DNA from: Sulfurimonas sp.
GTDB lineage: Bacteria; Campylobacterota; Campylobacteria; Campylobacterales; Sulfurimonadaceae
NCBI GenBank assembly: GCA_027063505.1
Contig: JAMORO010000068.1
Span: forward strand, 1-64,000
DNA length: 64,000 bases
Reading direction: 5' to 3'
Position numbers and translations under genes: made by a program. The notes beneath the pieces were generated by a model that did no database searches, had not been told where the DNA came from, and was given only the letters and a program-made list of their open reading frames with translations. This document shows, in pieces, positions 8,564 to 19,173 of the stretch (within the stretch, counting starts at the first letter, position 1; every line of letters starts with the position of its first letter).

Positions 8564-9904
8564 ATGAAACTATTTGGAACAGATGGTGTCCGTGGGGAAG
8601 CGGGAAGTTTTTTAAGTGCTGAAGTTGCGATGCGTGTTGCTATGGCAGCAGGTATTTATCTAAAAGAGCAAGCAGTTACAAACCGTATACTAGTAGGAAA
8701 AGACACACGAAGAAGTGGCTATATGATAGAGAATGCTATCGTATGTGGACTTACTGCAGTTGGATACGATGTAATTGAAATTGGGCCAATGCCAACACCT
8801 GCTATCGCATTTATAACAGAAAATATGCGTTGTGATGCGGGAATAATGATATCAGCATCACATAACTCTTTTGAAGATAATGGGATTAAGCTTTTTGATG
8901 GAAAAGGGGATAAGTTTCCAACAGAGATAGAAAAAGAGATAGAGAATATCTATTTTGATGATGAGAAGATTCAAGAGGCACAAGAGATAGGAAAGGCTAT
9001 TGGTAAAGCTAAGCGTATTGATGATGTAATAGGGCGTTATATAGTACAGTTAAAAAATTCATTTCCTCGTCATCTCTCTTTACAAGGAATGCGTATTGTT
9101 TTAGATACAGCTAATGGAGCTGCTTATAAAGTAGGACCAACAGTACTTGAAGAGCTTGGGGCTGATGTAATTGTTTTACATAATAAACCTGATGGTTTTA
9201 ATATTAATGAAGGGTGTGGTGCACTACATCCTAAAAATGTAAGTGAAGCAGTTATACAGTATAGAGCAGACTTAGGTATCGCTCTTGATGGTGATGCAGA
9301 TAGACTTGTAGTTATAGATGAAAAGGGTGAAGTCGTTGATGGGGATCAACTTCTTGGTGCACTTGGAGTACATCTTAAAGAGCAAGGTGTCCTCAAAGGA
9401 GATGGTATTGTTGCTACTGTTATGAGTAACGCTGGCCTAGATGATTACATGAATGCAAATGGATTGAAACTTTGGCGTTCAAATGTTGGGGATAAACATG
9501 TTCTTGATATTATGAAAAAAGAGGGCATTAACTTTGGTGGTGAACAGAGTGGACATGTGATTATGCATGATTATGCTAAAACTGGTGATGGTTTGGTAAG
9601 TGCACTTCAAGTTTTAGCACTTATACTAGAGAAAAAAGATAAGGCTTCTAAACTGCTTCGTCCTTTTAAACTTTATCCTCAAAAACTAGTTAACTTAAAT
9701 GTTAAAGTGAAGAAACCTTTAGATAAGATAGATGGTTTAAGTGCAATACTAGACTCTTTAGAAAAAGAGAATGTTCGCCATTTAGTACGTTACTCTGGAA
9801 CAGAAAATAAACTTCGTGTACTACTTGAAGCAAAAGATGCAAAATTGATGAATAATCGAATGGATACATTAGTCACATTTTTTGAAAAAGTATTAAATGC
9901 CTAA
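8564..9904 (+). CDS. glmM: Phosphoglucosamine mutase
   Basis: GlmM converts glucosamine-6-phosphate to glucosamine-1-phosphate for UDP-GlcNAc, hence peptidoglycan and LPS. The 446-residue protein has the family start FGTDGVRG, the phosphoserine loop ISASHN (Ser99), the Mg-binding DGDADR loop near residue 240, the sugar-binding GGEQSGH motif and the phosphate-binding RYSGTEN motif near the end. The GGGGA before ATG 8564 fits. lspA starts 8 bases before its stop, so they are co-translated. Confidence 0.97.
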   Translation: MKLFGTDGVRGEAGSFLSAEVAMRVAMAAGIYLKEQAVTNRILVGKDTRRSGYMIENAIVCGLTAVGYDVIEIGPMPTPAIAFITENMRCDAGIMISASHNSFEDNGIKLFDGKGDKFPTEIEKEIENIYFDDEKIQEAQEIGKAIGKAKRIDDVIGRYIVQLKNSFPRHLSLQGMRIVLDTANGAAYKVGPTVLEELGADVIVLHNKPDGFNINEGCGALHPKNVSEAVIQYRADLGIALDGDADRLVVIDEKGEVVDGDQLLGALGVHLKEQGVLKGDGIVATVMSNAGLDDYMNANGLKLWRSNVGDKHVLDIMKKEGINFGGEQSGHVIMHDYAKTGDGLVSALQVLALILEKKDKASKLLRPFKLYPQKLVNLNVKVKKPLDKIDGLSAILDSLEKENVRHLVRYSGTENKLRVLLEAKDAKLMNNRMDTLVTFFEKVLNA

Positions 9905-10373
9905 TCATACACTCCGTTTAGCTGCTGTATTACTCTTTAGTCTAGGAGGAATTTTTATAATTGATCAAAATATAAAAATGCTTTTTGTCGATGGTTACCG
10001 TTATTATGGTGAATATATGGATCTTATTCTTGTCTATAATAGAGGAGTGGCATTTAGTATGTTCTCTTTTCTAGCAGAGTATCTAAAGTATATACAGCTT
10101 TCTCTTGTAACGGCTGTATTGATATATGTTTTTTATCTTAAAAAGATCTGTTTCGCTCTTCCTGTAGGGATTTTACTTGGAGGAGCATTTTCAAATATTT
10201 ATGATAGGTTTATTCATGAGGGGGTGGTTGATATGTTCTATTATCATGCATGGCCTTACCCGATAGCGGGACAAAATGGATTTGCAGTATTTAATTTTGC
10301 AGATATCATGATTGATTTTGCTGTAGTCTGGCTACTCATCTTAAATTTTAAACCCCATTTGTGTAAAAGATAA
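9897..10373 (+). CDS. lspA: Lipoprotein signal peptidase (signal peptidase II)
   Basis: LspA cleaves the signal peptide of prolipoproteins in the inner membrane; several lipoproteins in this window would be substrates. The 158-residue protein has four hydrophobic segments and both catalytic aspartates, Asp103 in [14 protein letters not shown] and Asp136 in FNFADIMID, plus the conserved [10 protein letters not shown] stretch. The start overlaps glmM by 8 bases. Confidence 0.95.
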   Translation: MPNHTLRLAAVLLFSLGGIFIIDQNIKMLFVDGYRYYGEYMDLILVYNRGVAFSMFSFLAEYLKYIQLSLVTAVLIYVFYLKKICFALPVGILLGGAFSNIYDRFIHEGVVDMFYYHAWPYPIAGQNGFAVFNFADIMIDFAVVWLLILNFKPHLCKR

Positions 10374-10459
10374 AAGCTAATTAAAAGCAGATTTTCGCTA
10401 ATATTAGCCAAAATAATAGTTATATAGCTATATAAAGAATTAAAAAATAAAGGAAATTG

Positions 10460-11752
10460 ATGGAAATCAAATCAAATAAAATCGACACTGCTAATGCTGA
10501 AATTACAGCTACAATCTCAATGGATGAGGTAAATGCTAACATAGAAAAAATTGCTAAACAATTAAGTAAAACTGCTAATGTTCAAGGTTTCCGTAAAGGT
10601 AAAGTTCCTGTTGCTATTGTTAAAAAACAGTATGGTCAAAAACTAGTAGAAGATGCTGAAGCTGAAGCACTTCGTGGTGTTTTATCAGAAGGTCTTAAAG
10701 AGTTAGAGATCTCAAATGAGTCTTTAATTGGTGAGCCAAATATTACTAAGTTTGATAAAAGTGAAGATAAAATTGAAGTAGCTGTAAAAGTTGCAATGCG
10801 TCCTTCAATAGAGCTTGGTGATGTAGCTGCTAATGTACCTGACTTTAAAAAACCAGAAGTTGCAACAAAAGATGTAACAGCACGTATTACAGAGATCGCA
10901 CAACAGCAAGCTCCTTTAGTTGATATCAAACGTAATCGTATGATGAAAAAAGGTGATACTGCAGTTATCGACTTTGAAGGTTCTGTTGATGGTGAGCTAT
11001 TTGAAGGTGGTGCTGGAAAAGATTTCGCACTTACTTTAGGTAGTGGTCAGTTTATTCCAGGTTTTGAAGATCAACTTATCGGTGTAAAGCGTGATGAAGA
11101 AGTTACTATCAAGGTTACTTTCCCTGAAAATTATGGTGGAGACTTAGGTGGAAAAGATGCTGAGTTTAAAGTAAAAGTTAATCAAATTCAAGTAAAAGAA
11201 GATGTAGAGATTAACGATGAGTTAGCCGCGAAACTTATGCCAGGTGAAGAGACTCAAACTGTTGAAGAGTTAACTGCTCAAGTTACAAAACAGTTAGAGG
11301 GTGAAGCACTTGCTAAACTTTATAATGAAGATTTAAAACCTAAACTTCTTGAGACTTTAGTTGATACACTTACATTTGACTTACCAGAGTTTGTTGTTGA
11401 ACAAGAGATTGATATGGCATTAAATAAAAAAGCTGGAACTATGAGTGAAGATGAGATTAAAGAGCTTCGTGAAAATGCAGACAAACTTACTGAACTTCGT
11501 GAAACTTTCCGTGAAGAAGCAGCAAGAAGTGTAAGAGCTACATTTATTATTGATGCTTTAGCACAAGAAAAAGGCGTAAAAGTAGAAGAGCAAGAAGTAA
11601 TGCAAACTATCTACTATGAAGCGATGCAAATGGGTCAAGATCCTCAAAAAGCTTATGATCAGTACAAAGATGCAGGGTACCTTCCAGCGATTCAAATGTC
11701 AATGGTAGAAGATAGAGTACTCTCTGGTCTTTTAAACGATAAGATAGCATAG
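10460..11752 (+). CDS. tig: Trigger factor
   Basis: Trigger factor binds the ribosome at the peptide exit and folds nascent chains. The 430-residue protein has the ribosome-binding GFRKGKVP signature near residue 46, an FKBP-type PPIase domain around residues 150-240 (GDTAVIDFEG, GSGQFIPGFE) and a helical C-terminal chaperone region. I chose ATG 10460 because AGGA stands 6 bases upstream; the TTG codon directly before it is a less likely start. clpP follows after 3 bases, the common tig-clpP arrangement. Confidence 0.96.
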   Translation: MEIKSNKIDTANAEITATISMDEVNANIEKIAKQLSKTANVQGFRKGKVPVAIVKKQYGQKLVEDAEAEALRGVLSEGLKELEISNESLIGEPNITKFDKSEDKIEVAVKVAMRPSIELGDVAANVPDFKKPEVATKDVTARITEIAQQQAPLVDIKRNRMMKKGDTAVIDFEGSVDGELFEGGAGKDFALTLGSGQFIPGFEDQLIGVKRDEEVTIKVTFPENYGGDLGGKDAEFKVKVNQIQVKEDVEINDELAAKLMPGEETQTVEELTAQVTKQLEGEALAKLYNEDLKPKLLETLVDTLTFDLPEFVVEQEIDMALNKKAGTMSEDEIKELRENADKLTELRETFREEAARSVRATFIIDALAQEKGVKVEEQEVMQTIYYEAMQMGQDPQKAYDQYKDAGYLPAIQMSMVEDRVLSGLLNDKIA

Positions 11753-11755
11753 GTT

Positions 11756-12346
11756 ATGAGTTATATTCCATATGTAGTAGAAAAAACGGGACGTGGTGAG
11801 CGTTCTTATGATATCTACTCACGTCTGCTTAAAGATAGAATTGTAATGCTAAGTGGAGAAGTAAATGATCAAGTTGCTTCTACAATAGTTGCACAGTTTC
11901 TGTTTCTTGAAGCAGAAGATCCAGAGAAAGACATCTATTTTTATATAAACTCTCCGGGTGGTGTTGTTACTGCTGGAATGGCTATTTTTGATACTATGAA
12001 CTATATTCGTCCAGATGTTGCTACTATCTGTATAGGGCAAGCAGCTTCTATGGGTGCATTCCTTCTCTCCTCTGGTGAAAAAGGAAAACGCTATGCTTTA
12101 CCTCATGCTCGTATTATGATTCACCAACCTCTTGGTGGTGCACAAGGACAAGCTACTGATATTCAGATTCAAGCAGAAGAGATTCTTCGTATGAAAGCTG
12201 AACTCAATGGAATCCTCGCTGAAAATACAGGACAAACTGTAAAACAGGTAGAAAAAGATACTGATCGTGATAACTTTATGAGTGCAACTGAAGCGCAAAA
12301 GTATGGTATGGTTGATGAAGTATTAATTAAAAACGATAAGAAGTAA
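11756..12346 (+). CDS. clpP: ATP-dependent Clp protease proteolytic subunit
   Basis: ClpP forms the barrel-shaped peptidase that works with ClpX or ClpA. The 196-residue protein has the full catalytic triad: Ser98 in GQAASMGA, His123 in MIHQPLGG and Asp172 in DTDRDNFMS. The oligomer handle and [14 protein letters not shown] start are typical. It is coupled to tig (3-base gap), and a GGDEF-like gene and def follow on the same strand. Confidence 0.98.
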   Translation: MSYIPYVVEKTGRGERSYDIYSRLLKDRIVMLSGEVNDQVASTIVAQFLFLEAEDPEKDIYFYINSPGGVVTAGMAIFDTMNYIRPDVATICIGQAASMGAFLLSSGEKGKRYALPHARIMIHQPLGGAQGQATDIQIQAEEILRMKAELNGILAENTGQTVKQVEKDTDRDNFMSATEAQKYGMVDEVLIKNDKK

Positions 12347-12355
12347 GGGGTTATA

Positions 12356-13423
12356 ATGGGTGGTACATTAAGAAGTAGAAATCGTAGAAATATTGATGAT
12401 ACTCACGATGTGAGTGGTGCTTCTTCAAGAGCAGGTATAGAATCTTTAACACTAGATACTCCAACAAGTGATATAGAGATTTATGCTAAAGAAGTTCTTC
12501 ATGCCCTCATAGCAGATAATCTTCCTCCAACTCCAAATAACTTTTCACTCTATTTTGATAGACTCTTGGAAGAAAAAAGCGAAAATCTTCGTAAGCAGAT
12601 ACACTCTATGTTAGAGCTTGAAGAGAGTAATGATGCTGAAAATACTATTTTACTAGAGCAGAGTTTAAAACAGGGTTTTGGAAGTATAAAAAATATTTTA
12701 AATGTAACGGCAAATTTATATAAAAATATGTCTTTAATGACAAAAATTTTAGATAAAAGAAAAAGAGAGTTAGGTGAAAAACCTGAAATTCAAGAGGCAG
12801 TTGGTATTGTGGCTACACTTGAAGGTGATGTAAGTAAGTTAAACTCTATTTTAAAAACTCAAAGTTCTCAGATGAAAGGTATTTATGATGAGACAGCTAA
12901 GATTATTAAAAATGTAGAGCATGAGACTATTTTTGATAATCAATTTGGTGTTTATAATAAACGCTATCTTCTACGCAAGGTTGAGCAAGAGATAAAGCTT
13001 TTAAATGAATTTAAACACAAAAGTTCATTAATAATGATAGAGTTATGCCGTGATCTTAGAAAAAGTGTCAAAAATGATAAAGCGATTATTCTTATGACAA
13101 GAACAATTGCTAGATTACTTTTAAAAACTTCCAGACGCAGTGATATTGTTGCACACTATGGGAATGGCGTTTTTTCAATGCTTCTTAAACATACTGATAT
13201 TGAAAGTGCAAAGAAAGCGAGTGAGAGACTTATTGATCTTGTATCAAACTCTAACTTCTTTTTAGCCGATCGCGAGATTCAGTTGAAAATCTCTATTGGT
13301 GTGACATCGATTGAATCTACTTCATCAGTAGAAGAGATTATAGTGAATGCAATGGATGGTATAGAGAAAGCTTATTCACATAAAGATACAGACTATTCTG
13401 TAACACTAAGATCAGCAAAATGA
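12356..13423 (+). CDS. Degenerate GGDEF-domain protein
   Basis: This 355-residue protein has no signal peptide or membrane helix. The C-terminal 160 residues have the layout of a GGDEF (diguanylate cyclase) domain: DNQFGVYNKRYL at the start and LKISIGVTSI near the end. At the active-site hairpin it reads YGNGVF instead of GGDEF, so cyclase activity is very unlikely. The N-terminal 180 residues are helical and may be a coiled coil. It is placed between clpP (9-base gap, AAGGGG site) and def (ATGA overlap), which suggests constitutive expression with core genes. The role is unknown; it may bind a nucleotide or act as a scaffold. Confidence 0.75.
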   Translation: MGGTLRSRNRRNIDDTHDVSGASSRAGIESLTLDTPTSDIEIYAKEVLHALIADNLPPTPNNFSLYFDRLLEEKSENLRKQIHSMLELEESNDAENTILLEQSLKQGFGSIKNILNVTANLYKNMSLMTKILDKRKRELGEKPEIQEAVGIVATLEGDVSKLNSILKTQSSQMKGIYDETAKIIKNVEHETIFDNQFGVYNKRYLLRKVEQEIKLLNEFKHKSSLIMIELCRDLRKSVKNDKAIILMTRTIARLLLKTSRRSDIVAHYGNGVFSMLLKHTDIESAKKASERLIDLVSNSNFFLADREIQLKISIGVTSIESTSSVEEIIVNAMDGIEKAYSHKDTDYSVTLRSAK

Positions 13424-13941
13424 AATTAACGATCGTTGAGTATCCAGATAAGAGACTTCGTTTAAAATCAAAAGCAGTTGTCTCTTTTGATAAAAAACTG
13501 CATGACCTTTTAGACTCAATGTATCCTATAATGATAGATACAAATGGTATTGGTCTTGCAGCTATTCAGGTTGCACACCCTATTAGAGCTCTTATTTTAA
13601 ATATTCCTGATGAAGAGGGTGAACAGTCTGATGAGAATCTCCTTGAGATTATTAACCCTGTGATAACAGATAAAGCGGGGGAAACAGTCTACCAAGAGGG
13701 ATGCCTAAGTGTTCCAAAATTTTATGAAGATATAAAACGTTTTGATACACTTTCTCTAAACTATCAAGATAGAGAGGGGAACACAAAATCTCTCGAAGCT
13801 GATGGGCTCTTAAGTATTGCAATCCAGCATGAAATAGATCACTTAGAGGGCATACTGTTTATTGATAAGTTATCTTACTCTCGTCGTAAAAAGTTTGAAA
13901 AAGAGTATAAACGAATGCTTAAAGAGCGCAAAGAGTCTTAA
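13420..13941 (+). CDS. def: Peptide deformylase
   Basis: Def removes the formyl group from nascent proteins. The 173-residue protein has the three metal-site motifs: GIGLAAIQ (residues 43-50), EGCLSV with Cys95, and QHEIDH with His137, Glu138 and His141. It starts on the ATGA overlap with the GGDEF-like gene, so the group tig, clpP, GGDEF-like and def is one operon of nascent-protein processing. Confidence 0.97.
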   Translation: MKLTIVEYPDKRLRLKSKAVVSFDKKLHDLLDSMYPIMIDTNGIGLAAIQVAHPIRALILNIPDEEGEQSDENLLEIINPVITDKAGETVYQEGCLSVPKFYEDIKRFDTLSLNYQDREGNTKSLEADGLLSIAIQHEIDHLEGILFIDKLSYSRRKKFEKEYKRMLKERKES

Positions 13942-13944
13942 AAG

Positions 13945-13961
13945 TATGGCAATTTGCCATA
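13945..13961 (+). terminator. Possible terminator after def
   Basis: A 17-base palindrome (TATGGCAA, one base, TTGCCATA) starts 4 bases after the def stop and is followed by TTATTTCCCCTTTCTTT. The stem is AT-rich and the T-run is broken, so strength is uncertain. Confidence 0.45.
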
Positions 13962-14022
13962 TTATTTCCCCTTTCTTTACAATCCAGATACTATTAACCA
14001 CTTGAAATAAAGGTGGAAAATA

Positions 14023-15531
14023 ATGAAAACTTTACTCTGTGCTACCTATGAAGGGCTTGATGCAAAAGTTGTTGCAGTTGAGAGTACTCTCACAAAAGGC
14101 TTACCCTCTTTCTCTATTGTAGGGATGGCATCTACTGCTATAACAGAGTCAAAAGAGAGAGTAAAATCTGCACTTTTGAGCAATGATTTTTCCTTTCCTC
14201 CTAAACGCATCACTTTTTCACTTGCTCCAAGTGAGCTTTCAAAATCTGGTTCACAATTTGATCTAAGTATGGCACTTCTTATTTTACTTAACACTGAAGA
14301 GATAGAGTTACATGAGTGGTTTGTCTTTGGAGAGTTGGGACTTGATGGAAGAGTTAAGGAAAATATTCAACTCTATCCACTTATTTTATCTTTAGCAAAT
14401 CAAAATAAAATCCATAAAGCGATTGTTCCAAAGGAGTCTCTGCCTAAACTCTCTAAGATTCCTAATGTAGCATTTTATGGAGTGGAGAGTATGAACGAAG
14501 CTGTTACACTTTTAAAAAACCAAGAACATGCAATACCTAGCTTAAGTAGTAGTGATATTGGGTATCCCTCTTTTACTGTAAAGGGTGAAAAATATTACTA
14601 TCTTAAAGAGTATGAAGAGGACTTTTTAGATGTAAAAGGTCAAGAGATTGCAAAAAGAGCAGCCCTTATCGCAGCTGCAGGGTTTCATAACATCATTTTT
14701 GAGGGGAGTCCAGGTTGTGGTAAGAGTATGATAGCAAGTAGACTTCGTTATATTTTACCACCAATGAGTACTAGTGAGATTTTAGACTTAGCAAAATTAC
14801 AAGTTTTAGATGCAAAAGAACCAACATTTAAACCCCATAGAAATATGCAATCAGTGCATCATACTTCTACGAGTGCAAGTGTATTTGGAGGTGGCAGTTA
14901 TAGAGCAAAAATAGGAGAGGTTGGGCTCTCTCATAATGGGATACTCTTTTTTGATGAACTCCCACACTTTAGTAAGAGTGTTTTAGAGTCTCTTCGTGAG
15001 CCAATGCAAGATAAAAAGATACGTATCTCAAGAGTAAACTCCAAAGTTGAGTATCCAGCCTCTTTTCTTTTTATAGGAGCTATGAACCCTTGTCCTTGTG
15101 GAAATCTACTTGATGAATCAAAAGAGTGTCGCTGTAATGAACTTGAGATACAGAGATATAAAAATAGGCTAAGTGATCCTTTTTTAGATAGGATAGATTT
15201 GAATGTAGTGATGCAAAATGTAACTATTAGTGACAGACCTAGTCTCTCTTCAAAGGAGATGCATAAAGAGATAGTTTCTGTTCATATTCTAACTAAAGAG
15301 AGAGGGCAGGTAGGTTTTAATGCAAATCTAAATGATAAAGAGATAGAGAAGTTTTGTCTCTTAGATAGTGAAGCAAAAGAGGTTTTAGATATGGCAACTA
15401 CTCGTTTTACACTCTCATTTAGAAGTATTAAAAAAGTGCAAAAAGTGGCACGAACTATCGCTGATTTGGATGTAAGTAAAATGATTTTAAAGAAGCATCT
15501 ACTTGAGGCTTTGAGTTATCGTAGAAGATAA
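14023..15531 (+). CDS. comM: YifB/ComM-family Mg-chelatase-like AAA+ protein
   Basis: ComM is a hexameric helicase that aids branch migration during natural transformation. The 502-residue protein has the N-terminal Lon-like fold (LPSFSIVGMASTAITESKER), Walker A GSPGCGKS at residues 228-235, Walker B GILFFDELPHF, the MNPCPCG cysteine segment near residue 355 and the C-terminal Mg-chelatase domain ending in ALSYRR. It stands alone with an AAAGGTGG site, and its end is only 11 bases from metH on the other strand. Confidence 0.92.
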   Translation: MKTLLCATYEGLDAKVVAVESTLTKGLPSFSIVGMASTAITESKERVKSALLSNDFSFPPKRITFSLAPSELSKSGSQFDLSMALLILLNTEEIELHEWFVFGELGLDGRVKENIQLYPLILSLANQNKIHKAIVPKESLPKLSKIPNVAFYGVESMNEAVTLLKNQEHAIPSLSSSDIGYPSFTVKGEKYYYLKEYEEDFLDVKGQEIAKRAALIAAAGFHNIIFEGSPGCGKSMIASRLRYILPPMSTSEILDLAKLQVLDAKEPTFKPHRNMQSVHHTSTSASVFGGGSYRAKIGEVGLSHNGILFFDELPHFSKSVLESLREPMQDKKIRISRVNSKVEYPASFLFIGAMNPCPCGNLLDESKECRCNELEIQRYKNRLSDPFLDRIDLNVVMQNVTISDRPSLSSKEMHKEIVSVHILTKERGQVGFNANLNDKEIEKFCLLDSEAKEVLDMATTRFTLSFRSIKKVQKVARTIADLDVSKMILKKHLLEALSYRRR

Positions 15532-15542
15532 CTCAGAAGCTA

Positions 15543-18500
15543 TTAGACATTATAGTAAGTAGCATTTGGATGGTAGACTACAAGTGCTGAGGTAGATTGC
15601 TCAGGGTGAATTTGGAATGTTTCACTAAGTTCTATACCAAACTCTTCAGGTTTGAGCAGATCAAAAAGTGGACGGTTAAGTTCTAAGTCAGGACAAGCAG
15701 CATATCCAAATGAGTAGCGACTCCCTTGGTACTTGTTCATCTGTACATCTGCAAGTGTTGCTTTCTCTCCATCGGCTATGTTGAGGTCAAGACGTATCTG
15801 CTTATGTGCTATCTCAGCAAGGGCTTCGGCAAGTTCAACACCAAGACCGTGAAACTGGTAGTACTCAGTATAGTCGCCTCTCTCATAAATCTCTCGCTCA
15901 ACTTCACTTAGCTTTGCACCAGCACTTACACAAGTGAGAGCTATAACATCATGTCTATCAGCATGAAAAAAGTCACTGAGTGCACGGTGTGGTGCTTTTC
16001 TTTGACGTGGAAAACTAAACTCTTTAATAGCATTTTTTTTGACATCTTCAAGTAATTGTCTATTTATCTCACTCTCACTAAAGTAACCTTCACTCTCATC
16101 AAATATAAGTAGTTTATTATCATCAGAACGACAGGGCCAATAGCCGTAAACAATTGTTGGTTCAAAAAGCACTTCATCAAGAAATCGAGCTTTGAGTTTT
16201 TCATAAGCAGGCCAAACTACTTCTTCAAGCTGTTTCTCATAAGCCTCTTTTGTCATCCCTTTTGAACTATATCCCCAACGAGATTTAAAAAGTATCTTAT
16301 GATTTATCCAATCAAATGCCATCTCTACTTGCTGTTGTGTAAGTTTTATCTCACGGCGACCCCAAAATGGAGGTGTCGGAACATTTACATCTCGAGAAGG
16401 CATTTTTAACTCTTCAAAAGGTGGAATAATAACCTCTTTCTTCTTAACTCTTTCGATTTTTGGAGCATCAGGGTGGAGGTTTGTGTTCATATTTCCAGCT
16501 TCTATACGACTCATAGCTGTTACTCCATCAAAGGCATCTTTACAGTAAAAGATAGGACCATCATATGCAGGACGACAGAAGTCATCTATAAAGTTACGAG
16601 TGAGTGCTGCTCCTCCTAGAAGTATAGGAATGGTAATACCTTTCTCTTTGAGTATTCCAAGATTTTCAAGCATAACCTGTGTTGATTTTACTAGTAGACC
16701 ACTCATCCCAAGTGCAGAGACATGACCTTTTTCCATATCGGCAAGAAAACTATCAAGATCTACTTTAATACCAAGATTATTAACTTTATAGCCGTTATTT
16801 GAGAGGATAATGTCTACAAGGTTTTTTCCAACATCGTGTACATCTCCTTTTACTGTTCCAAGGCTGAGAGTTGTGTCAACCTCTTTTTCTACTTTTGGAA
16901 GATAAGGATTAAGATGATCTACAGTTTTCTTCATAGTCTCTGCTGATTGGAGGACAAAAGGGAGTTGCATCTGTCCACTTCCAAAGAGTTCACCAACAAC
17001 CTTCATGGCATCTATAAGAATCTCATTTACAATTACTTCAGGTTTTATTGTTTTACGAGCCTCTTCTACAAGAGGGATCATTCTCTCCTTATCTCCATCC
17101 ATAAGAAGTTTAGCAATTTTTTCCTCATCACTCATGGCTAGATAAGCCTCATCTACCGCATCATTATCTACAGCTTCTTTAGAGGAGAAGTGTTCTATAA
17201 ATCTAAAGAGAGCTTCACCATTTGGCAGGCGATTAAAGATTAAATCATCACAAATTTTTTGATCTTCCTCTGGAATTTTATTAAGAGGAATAATATGTTT
17301 TACATTGATGATAACAGAGGTTAAACCTGCTTGTACACAGTGATGTAAAAACATAGAGTTAAGATATGGTCGTGCATCTTTATCTAGTCCAAAAGAGATA
17401 TTTGAGAGTCCTAAAATAGCTCCAACTTCAGGGTGCTTTTTACGGAGTTGTCTAATAGCTTCGATAGTATTGATACCAGCTTCAAAATACTCTTCATCTC
17501 CTGAACCTAAGGTAAAGGTAAGTACATCAAAAACTAAATCCTCTTTTTTTATACCGTGGCGGTTTGTAGCAAGGTCGATAATTCTATCGGCAACTTTAAG
17601 TTTATCTTCTATACTTTTAGCCATTCCCACTTCATCGATAGTTAAACAGACTAAACTTGCACCATATTTTTTAGCTAACTGACAAACTGCATCAAATTTA
17701 GGTTCACCATCTTCAAGGTTGACAGAGTTAAGAATAGCTTTCCCACCTATATGTTTGAGTGCAGTCTCTAGCCCTTTTGTTTGAGTAGAGTCTGGCATCA
17801 GTGGTAGTGCAATTTTCTGTGCATACATAGCCATAACTTCAGTCATATCTTTGGTCTCATCACGACCAGCAAAACCGACATTTACATCCACAACATGAGC
17901 ACCAGCACGAACTTGTTGCTGTGCTACAGAGAGAGTCCCCTCGTAGTTCTCATTAAGGAGGAGTTCACGAAAGGCTTTTGAACCTGTAGCATTTGACCGC
18001 TCACCCACAAGTAGAGGTGCAGGCTCTTGCATAAGAGGCACAGTGTTAAAGAGTGAAGCTATAGAGTTCTCATGTGAACCTGTTGGTGCTTTTGGCATTT
18101 TATTTGTGACAGCGTTTACAAGTGCTCGTATATGTTGTGGAGTAGTTCCGCAACAACCCCCTAGAAATGAGACACCATCATAGTTTAAAAACTTCTCTTG
18201 TTGCGCTACAAACTCATCTGGTCCCATTGGGTAGTAAGTATAGCCTCCTCTGTTTTGAGGAAGCCCTGCATTTGAGTGAACACTAATTGGCTTATGCCAA
18301 AGTTCAGAGAGTGTTTTTACATGTTTTAAAACTTGTTCAGGACCTGTTCCACAGTTAAACCCAAGACTTAAAATATCAAAAGGCTCCATAATAGTTGCAA
18401 TAGTTTGAGCATCTGTACCGATGAGCATAGTTCCACTCAGCTCAATAGTAACAGAAACCATGATTGGAAGCTCAGTTTTCATCTGTCGGTTTGCTTCTTG

Positions 18501-19031
18501 ACAAGCATGTAGGGCCGCTTTTATCTGAAGAGGATCTTGACAAGTCTCTAGTAAAAATATATCAGTTCCACCCTCGATAAGTGCCTTACAAAAGTCAGTA
18601 TATCCTTCAAACATCTCATCATAAGTGATATGCCCTAGTGATGGAAGCTTTGTACCAGGTCCTACACTTCCTAAACAAAAACGAGGATGCTCAGGTGTAC
18701 TAAAGGCTTCACACTGGCGTTTTACAAGTGCAGCTCCTGCTTTTGTCAGTTCATAGGCTCTATCACCTATCTGATACTCATCTAAAACCCATGAAAAGGA
18801 TCCAAAAGTATTTGTGGTTATAAGGTCAGCACCTGCTGTAAGATAGGCTGAAAATATCTCTTCCATAATATCAGGAGCTGTAACATTTAGGATTTCATTA
18901 CACCCTTCATTCCCTTCCCAAGCTTCTTTTGAAATTTTATCATCGCGCTGCTGGAGCTGTGTACCCATAGCTCCATCAATAATGAGAGGACGTTTTTTTA
19001 TTGTCTCTAAAATATAATTTTTAGTATTCAT
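15543..19031 (-). CDS. metH: Cobalamin-dependent methionine synthase
   Basis: MetH moves a methyl group from methyl-tetrahydrofolate to homocysteine through cobalamin. All four modules are present in 1162 residues. The homocysteine domain has zinc ligands Cys226 (GFNCGTG) and Cys293/294 (GGCCGTTPQH). The pterin domain starts near VGERSNATGSKAF (342-353). The B12 domain has the axial-histidine motif DVHDVGKN at 730-737. The activation domain occupies about 870-1162, with YGYWPCRSDD in its SAM region. It is a little shorter than the E. coli enzyme. No SAM or cobalamin riboswitch is evident in the 142 bases upstream. Confidence 0.97.
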   Translation of the reverse strand: MNTKNYILETIKKRPLIIDGAMGTQLQQRDDKISKEAWEGNEGCNEILNVTAPDIMEEIFSAYLTAGADLITTNTFGSFSWVLDEYQIGDRAYELTKAGAALVKRQCEAFSTPEHPRFCLGSVGPGTKLPSLGHITYDEMFEGYTDFCKALIEGGTDIFLLETCQDPLQIKAALHACQEANRQMKTELPIMVSVTIELSGTMLIGTDAQTIATIMEPFDILSLGFNCGTGPEQVLKHVKTLSELWHKPISVHSNAGLPQNRGGYTYYPMGPDEFVAQQEKFLNYDGVSFLGGCCGTTPQHIRALVNAVTNKMPKAPTGSHENSIASLFNTVPLMQEPAPLLVGERSNATGSKAFRELLLNENYEGTLSVAQQQVRAGAHVVDVNVGFAGRDETKDMTEVMAMYAQKIALPLMPDSTQTKGLETALKHIGGKAILNSVNLEDGEPKFDAVCQLAKKYGASLVCLTIDEVGMAKSIEDKLKVADRIIDLATNRHGIKKEDLVFDVLTFTLGSGDEEYFEAGINTIEAIRQLRKKHPEVGAILGLSNISFGLDKDARPYLNSMFLHHCVQAGLTSVIINVKHIIPLNKIPEEDQKICDDLIFNRLPNGEALFRFIEHFSSKEAVDNDAVDEAYLAMSDEEKIAKLLMDGDKERMIPLVEEARKTIKPEVIVNEILIDAMKVVGELFGSGQMQLPFVLQSAETMKKTVDHLNPYLPKVEKEVDTTLSLGTVKGDVHDVGKNLVDIILSNNGYKVNNLGIKVDLDSFLADMEKGHVSALGMSGLLVKSTQVMLENLGILKEKGITIPILLGGAALTRNFIDDFCRPAYDGPIFYCKDAFDGVTAMSRIEAGNMNTNLHPDAPKIERVKKKEVIIPPFEELKMPSRDVNVPTPPFWGRREIKLTQQQVEMAFDWINHKILFKSRWGYSSKGMTKEAYEKQLEEVVWPAYEKLKARFLDEVLFEPTIVYGYWPCRSDDNKLLIFDESEGYFSESEINRQLLEDVKKNAIKEFSFPRQRKAPHRALSDFFHADRHDVIALTCVSAGAKLSEVEREIYERGDYTEYYQFHGLGVELAEALAEIAHKQIRLDLNIADGEKATLADVQMNKYQGSRYSFGYAACPDLELNRPLFDLLKPEEFGIELSETFQIHPEQSTSALVVYHPNATYYNV

Positions 19032-19173
19032 CTGTTTTAATCTTTTATGCTAAATTAATTTATATATCTTACCATTTTTGTGCATAAAGAATTCTGTAGA
19101 AATTTTTATGCTTTAAAGAGTACCATAATGATTTATGGCTATAATGTAAGTAGAAAATTATAAAGGAGTTTTT

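Noticed and set aside
10636-10929. 97-residue minus-strand frame inside tig
   Set aside because: Low-complexity Ser/Ala/Thr product that mirrors tig codons.
19032-19173. SAM or cobalamin riboswitch before metH
   Set aside because: The 142-base spacer is AT-rich without the conserved cores of either riboswitch or a terminator-like hairpin.
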